A stretch of 64,000 nt of DNA, from contig NC_016450.1 of NCBI RefSeq assembly GCF_000235365.1, positions 372,001 through 436,000 of the forward strand, read 5' to 3'. Source of the stretch: Eremothecium cymbalariae DBVPG#7215 (lineage: Eukaryota; Ascomycota; Saccharomycetes; Saccharomycetales; Saccharomycetaceae). The notes under the pieces were generated by a model. That model was given only the letters and a program-made list of their open reading frames with translations, did no database searches and had not been told where the DNA came from. Below are positions 60,340 to 64,000 of the stretch, one piece after another (within the stretch, counting starts at the first letter, position 1; the number at the start of each line of letters is the position of its first letter). A program made the translations under genes and the position numbers.

Positions 60340-60738
60340 TTACCTTAACTTTTCTAAAACAAATTCAGTCAGAGCTGCACCAATGAAGGATCCGAGGACT
60401 ATTCCATGCAATAGCCTATCGTTTTGAGGCGGTGCCAATTTCCTCCTCTTGATTTTGCCGCGTCTCTCTCGAGAACTCTTTTCGCTTCTAGATCTGCTTC
60501 TTTTCTTAAATCTTCTGGGCTCTGCAATATATGGAATAATCTCAAAAGTATCTTTTAGGCCGTTTCTGTGCACCGTTAGGTTTTTAGCTTTATTGGACTT
60601 TGTAGCTTGTGCTGAAGGCTCTGTAAAATCAGTCACCAAGGTAGACTCTGGATCTACGACAGTGTTCGATTTTTGATCAGCCTTTCTCTCATCCATTTGA
60701 TTTGTAGCTCCAATATCTTCTTCCATCATTAAATACAT
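60340..60738 (-). CDS. PRM3: Karyogamy protein Prm3-like, tail-anchored
   Basis: A 132-residue protein, starting MYLMMEEDIGATNQMD at 60738. It has a strongly basic central region (FKKRSRSRSEK and GKIKRRK near residues 85-108) that could act as a nuclear localisation signal, then a C-terminal hydrophobic anchor (LLHGIVLGSFIGAALTEFVL, residues 110-129). This layout and length match yeast Prm3 (133 residues), a pheromone-induced outer nuclear membrane protein for nuclear fusion. Position between RSA1 and MIY1 also matches YPL192C. Sequence similarity is clearest only at the C-terminal anchor, so identification relies on synteny. Confidence 0.75.
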   Translation of the reverse strand: MYLMMEEDIGATNQMDERKADQKSNTVVDPESTLVTDFTEPSAQATKSNKAKNLTVHRNGLKDTFEIIPYIAEPRRFKKRSRSRSEKSSRERRGKIKRRKLAPPQNDRLLHGIVLGSFIGAALTEFVLEKLR

Positions 60739-61033
60739 CTGGCAGCTCCCAGCTCTTTCCAAAAAGCTATTCTTTTCACCATATATGCATATATATACAT
60801 AGTTTATATCGTTTCATCGACGTTTCACACAAGGCGTGTTCCCGAAAGATCACTGTCGACACAGAAAAACCCGTAGCGTTGGTTTCCTGAATAGTTCAAT
60901 TCAATTACATCGCAGCACCACAACTATACCCTAATCCCAATGAACATTTCTTTAGTATATAATGGCAAAGCAACTTCAAATAGTACATTCTAAAAAAATA
61001 TTAAAACACAGTCTAAGCTTGTTAATGGGTAAA
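60739..61033. other. Promoter region of PRM3-like gene
   Basis: About 295 bp, with a TA repeat near 60780-60800 and two PRE-like elements (see next entry). No gene seen. Confidence 0.5.
60810..60827 (-). promoter_or_regulatory. Two pheromone-response-like elements
   Basis: TGAAACG occurs twice on the minus strand (60810-60816 and 60821-60827), 70-90 bp upstream of the PRM3-like ATG. Each matches the Ste12 pheromone response element TGAAACA at six of seven bases. Paired weak sites fit pheromone-induced expression, but this is inference. Confidence 0.4.
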
Positions 61034-62107
61034 TTACTCCAAATTGGCCGCGCCTACGATAAACCCAACAACAAACCCTAAGACACTACCAAAAAATATA
61101 GACCTTCTACTCCAGAGTTTTGTAGAACCATTCTGAAGTACAGGGGTAACATCGGAACGAATATATGCTTCAGGATTTTCATGGTTACCCAGAAGTAGAT
61201 CTACAGTTTCTGAGCCATCTCTTTCAACCGAACGAATATCACCATAATCCAGGTATTCATTCATAATTTGCACCGTTTGGTCTAAACCACGACCAGTACT
61301 ATCACATGTATCAGATTTATTGCCATCTTTAGCTTCGCCAACTTCATGCTCATGTTCATGTTCATGCTCATGCCCAAGTTCCTCTCCATTTCTTTCATGT
61401 TCATCATCGCTGTTGTCACCCTCATCAAGTAGTAGATCAACATAGTTTGACTTGGATAGAGAACTTCCATCACAATATGGAGCATATTCAGTGCTCTCGG
61501 AGTTATCCACCATATCACACATGTCATCATCATACCAGTCCTCACTGCAGTTCCAATCCGAACACGACTCCACCGGGTACGGAGTAGGCGACTTTTCCGC
61601 CACTTCCACTGCATTTCCCTTTGTCACACATGGCGAGTCATCGTACGTCACATCTTTTAAAACTAATTCCCAAATTGACCCATGCAAGGGGCTTACGTTT
61701 ACCTGGAACTTTAACCGAGCCCCGCGACTCTGCAAGCATGTTATAGGCTTCTGCATATAGACCATCCCAAACCGTTCTCCATTCTTCAAATCAATAACTT
61801 TACTTACTCCTTGTCCATAACTCTGTAAATCAACAATCCCATGGGTACTACCCAAATCCTCCACATAGATTCTAATATTGTCGTACAAATTATCCCCCTT
61901 ATCCTCCCCCTCCGCTAATTCCGACCTAAACCTTTTCACATACAACATCGCATGATGCTTACTGAGACTTTTCTCATGAAAGAACAAATTCCACTTCTTT
62001 GCAATTCTCTCCGAATCTTTATCACTAGCCCTTCCAATTACCTGCCCAAGTCCTAAATCGATATTAAACTGAATTCGTCTTGTTTCATTAATCTTCGAGA
62101 AATTCAT
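61034..62107 (-). CDS. FHA-domain tail-anchored protein (YGL081W homolog)
   Basis: A 357-residue protein of unknown function. The N-terminal part (about residues 18-135) has FHA-domain features: GQVIGRAS with the phospho-binding arginine, KSLSKHHAMLYV, and EDLGSTHGIVDL. A central acidic stretch contains an unusual HEHEHEHEHE run (about residue 247). The C-terminus has a hydrophobic tail anchor (SRRSIFFGSVLGFVVGFIVGAANLE region). Position and strand match YGL081W, an FHA protein of unknown function in S. cerevisiae. Related FHA tail-anchored proteins (Far10/Vps64) anchor signalling complexes at the ER or nuclear membrane. Confidence 0.8.
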   Translation of the reverse strand: MNFSKINETRRIQFNIDLGLGQVIGRASDKDSERIAKKWNLFFHEKSLSKHHAMLYVKRFRSELAEGEDKGDNLYDNIRIYVEDLGSTHGIVDLQSYGQGVSKVIDLKNGERFGMVYMQKPITCLQSRGARLKFQVNVSPLHGSIWELVLKDVTYDDSPCVTKGNAVEVAEKSPTPYPVESCSDWNCSEDWYDDDMCDMVDNSESTEYAPYCDGSSLSKSNYVDLLLDEGDNSDDEHERNGEELGHEHEHEHEHEVGEAKDGNKSDTCDSTGRGLDQTVQIMNEYLDYGDIRSVERDGSETVDLLLGNHENPEAYIRSDVTPVLQNGSTKLWSRRSIFFGSVLGFVVGFIVGAANLE

Positions 62108-62462
62108 TCTAGATCTCACTTTTAGAAATTAGCACAAAACTGTTCGAAGTTATGATGTTCTGTCTTTACTATATTAGAGAGTCAATATTCAACCCTTTGA
62201 AGATAAGAATGAACCTTCAGAGGACTATACTGTTATTTGTAAATATATAAGATATATTACATCTTATATATTATCCCTTTCCGTACATAAACGGCCCGAT
62301 CCCTGAAAGGAAATCGCCTTCTTGATAATCTCTAATAAGTCCGTGTGAAGCGATGGGATATTATGAGCTATGAAGTCCAGAATAGAGCTTAGAAGGCTAT
62401 TGAAGCGATCCAGGTAGCTAAGAGCAGCTATCCAGTGATTATGGAGGGTTTAGGTTACATTA
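62108..62462. other. Intergenic region MIY1-FHA gene
   Basis: About 355 bp between two minus-strand genes: the FHA-gene promoter and MIY1 3' end. No gene seen. Confidence 0.55.
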
Positions 62463-63560
62463 TTATACACATTTTACGCTTTTTGTTTTCTGTTTGCGAG
62501 CAGCAGAGTTTTGAGATGGCCGACAGTTGCGATGAGATGGACTCCTGCTGTCGGCAGCCGACGAGTTGTATGATCTTTGGATGGCTCTAGCGTATTGATT
62601 GTCTTCTTCCTGTTGCAGGTGTCTAGCTAGTTCCTCATCTGTTAGGAAAGCAGAGTCTGAAGGTAGTGATGGACCAGTCTGCGACTCGGATGGATCTGCA
62701 AAGGGGTTAGCTGGGGCGGTTTCTGCATAGCTGGCGGCAGCAGGTACGGACGAAAGGTCTAAGCGAGTGGGGATGAATTCACCGGTGTGGAAAGTATCTC
62801 CTGAGCCGTTTACAAAGGATAAAGATTGCCAAACTATGTCGGAGCGATACTTGTAGCCTAGGTCTGTGACGAGGGTGAAGAGCTCGCCATTCTGTTTGCA
62901 AATGGTAGCGAAGTGATCATTTCTGAAGAGCACAGCATATGAGCCCTCCATAATAATTTGCTTAAGGTGTTGGAGGCCGTAGGTCGTCAATTGAGTTGCA
63001 CTTCTCGCAAAGAAAGATCGAAGATTCTGAGCGTCTTTGAGTATGCTGTGCTGGTGTACGGTTGGCGACATAATACCTTGTTGAATATCATGGGATTGTA
63101 CGATCAGCTTCTGAGCGTCCTCATAAGAATAGCGAGAGAGTTTCTCATAATCCTGCGGAAAGTTTTCTGGACCTAATAGCCATCCATGTACAAGACTAAC
63201 CTGGAACAGCCTAAAAAGCGACATTTCCGCACCATCAGTAAAAGAACCATCGAAGGCTGGGTTAACCGACAAACCTGTATGTAATTGCGGTAGCAACCGC
63301 AGCAGCTGATCAGTGTCCTTGTAGGACTCACCAGTGTTCTGAACAGCAATATCCGCCAACGCAGTAACCAGGTCCTGCAATTTGATCACTGGTTGCTCTA
63401 CCAACTTCTTGAGCTCTTCACTATGTTTAGAGTTATTGGGACATATGAGGAGCACATTTGACAAGGCTATCAATGCACAAGGTCCATTTTCATTTTGCAA
63501 GAGAATACGCAAGTCACGACCGTTAATGGCAACCTGCTTTGTCTCAAACTCTAGACTCAT
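62463..63560 (-). CDS. MIY1: K48-specific deubiquitinase Miy1 (MINDY family)
   Basis: A 365-residue MINDY-family cysteine protease that trims K48-linked ubiquitin chains. The ATG at 63560 gives MSLEFETKQVAINGRDLR. The catalytic cysteine is C28 in LQNENGPCALIALSNVLL, and the probable catalytic histidine lies in FRNDHFATI near residue 214. The C-terminal region contains an EELARHLQQEEDNQYARAI motif that resembles a ubiquitin-interacting segment, as in other MINDY proteins. Single-copy counterpart of YPL191C and YGL082W, which are duplicates in S. cerevisiae. Confidence 0.94.
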   Translation of the reverse strand: MSLEFETKQVAINGRDLRILLQNENGPCALIALSNVLLICPNNSKHSEELKKLVEQPVIKLQDLVTALADIAVQNTGESYKDTDQLLRLLPQLHTGLSVNPAFDGSFTDGAEMSLFRLFQVSLVHGWLLGPENFPQDYEKLSRYSYEDAQKLIVQSHDIQQGIMSPTVHQHSILKDAQNLRSFFARSATQLTTYGLQHLKQIIMEGSYAVLFRNDHFATICKQNGELFTLVTDLGYKYRSDIVWQSLSFVNGSGDTFHTGEFIPTRLDLSSVPAAASYAETAPANPFADPSESQTGPSLPSDSAFLTDEELARHLQQEEDNQYARAIQRSYNSSAADSRSPSHRNCRPSQNSAARKQKTKSVKCV

Positions 63561-64000
63561 TTGCGGAACAGTCAATTGTAATTTCTGCAAGCAAAAGAGT
63601 TCCTTAATAGAGGTCTATGCTGAATAAGAGTTCTTAAAATACTGTTTATTTGATTGATATATTTTCTCATCCCTTTTCCAAGGCGCAGCGGATTCATGTT
63701 AATGCTAATATATGCACACCCACACACATTACAATTCGTTTGAAGCAAATGGAAGTGTACATGAGATCTACAGATATCTTTCAGGCCCAGAGTTAATTAT
63801 GTGATGCCTAAAGTAGTGTTAGATCGTGATTATATAAGATGTGTTTCTTGTAGCATTACAAGACAGCAACATAGAGTCGTAAATGTAGCAGGAGGGTAAT
63901 AGAGTATGATAATCTTCAAGATTAAATACATTCCCTCGAAATATACAGTATACAGACGTAAAGCATGAAGAGCTTGGAGCATTCCATTTTATTTCGAGGC
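63561..64000. other. Upstream region of MIY1 at window end
   Basis: About 440 bp of AT-rich promoter sequence. I see no coding region or RNA gene before the window ends. Confidence 0.5.

Noticed and set aside
1..64000. tRNA genes
   Set aside because: I scanned for the T-loop box B core (GTTCGA) on the plus strand and reviewed the hits; none had an accompanying box A and acceptor stem. A tRNA scan would be decisive.

Overview
This window is nuclear DNA from a budding yeast of the family Saccharomycetaceae that diverged before the whole-genome duplication (Kluyveromyces/Lachancea/Eremothecium/Zygosaccharomyces/Torulaspora grade). The main evidence is gene order. The genes interleave two paralogous regions of Saccharomyces cerevisiae into one series: the YPL212-YPL191 block (PUS1, NIP7, SRP72, IPL1, RKM1, TYW1, PGC1, HRR25, TPK2, AFT2, YIG1, YPL199C, OXR1, APL5, DDC1, RSA1, PRM3, MIY1) and the YGL063-YGL082 block (MRH4, ALG2, SGF73, MNP1, RPB9, HSF1, MPS2, RPL7, HNM1, DBP3, KXD1, MPC1, YGL081W). 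Every gene has the orientation expected from both. Pairs that S. cerevisiae keeps as duplicates (PUS1/PUS2, AFT1/AFT2, RPL7A/B, MPS2/CSM4, MIY1/YGL082W) are single here. Genes are compact, mostly intronless, and use yeast splice signals where introns exist (RPL7). A sphingolipid delta-8 desaturase, absent from S. cerevisiae, points towards Kluyveromyces or Lachancea; I cannot name the species.

Layout: 1-2.65 kb holds the 3' part of CEG1 and RSM23 (YGL130/129, a different ancestral neighbourhood, so a rearrangement breakpoint lies near 2.65-2.9 kb). From 2.9 to 21.2 kb: PUS1, NIP7, SRP72, MRH4, IPL1, RKM1, TYW1, ALG2, SGF73, PGC1. From 21.9 to 26.1 kb there is a large perfect inverted repeat (two 1,635-bp arms) carrying two convergent copies of a PA14/flocculin-type adhesin gene, separated by 279-bp tandem repeats and a 13-N assembly gap. 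From 27.2 to 33 kb: HRR25, TPK2, MNP1, RPB9. From 33.1 to 39.8 kb lies a GC-rich stretch with AFT, a YIG1-position gene and HSF1. From 41 kb to the end: MPS2, YPL199C-like, RPL7 (two introns and an intronic C/D snoRNA), HNM1, DBP3, sphingolipid desaturase, OXR1, KXD1, APL5, DDC1, MPC1, RSA1, PRM3, a YGL081W-like FHA protein and MIY1.

The genes are housekeeping genes with little shared pathway logic. Several serve ribosome biogenesis or translation (NIP7, DBP3, RSA1, RPL7, RKM1, TYW1, PUS1, SRP72), mitochondrial translation (RSM23, MRH4, MNP1), transcription (CEG1, RPB9, SGF73, HSF1, AFT) and chromosome or spindle biology (IPL1, HRR25, MPS2, DDC1). NIP7 and DBP3 carry RRPE and PAC promoter elements, and RPL7 carries paired Rap1 sites.

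Three coding regions are interrupted by single-base changes in short C/G runs (adhesin repeat 1, HSF1, MPS2). Because HSF1 and MPS2 are essential in S. cerevisiae, sequence error is the simplest explanation, but this needs read-level checking. The adhesin palindrome is the most unusual locus. I found no transposon, CRISPR array, tRNA gene or wholly unknown multi-gene system.
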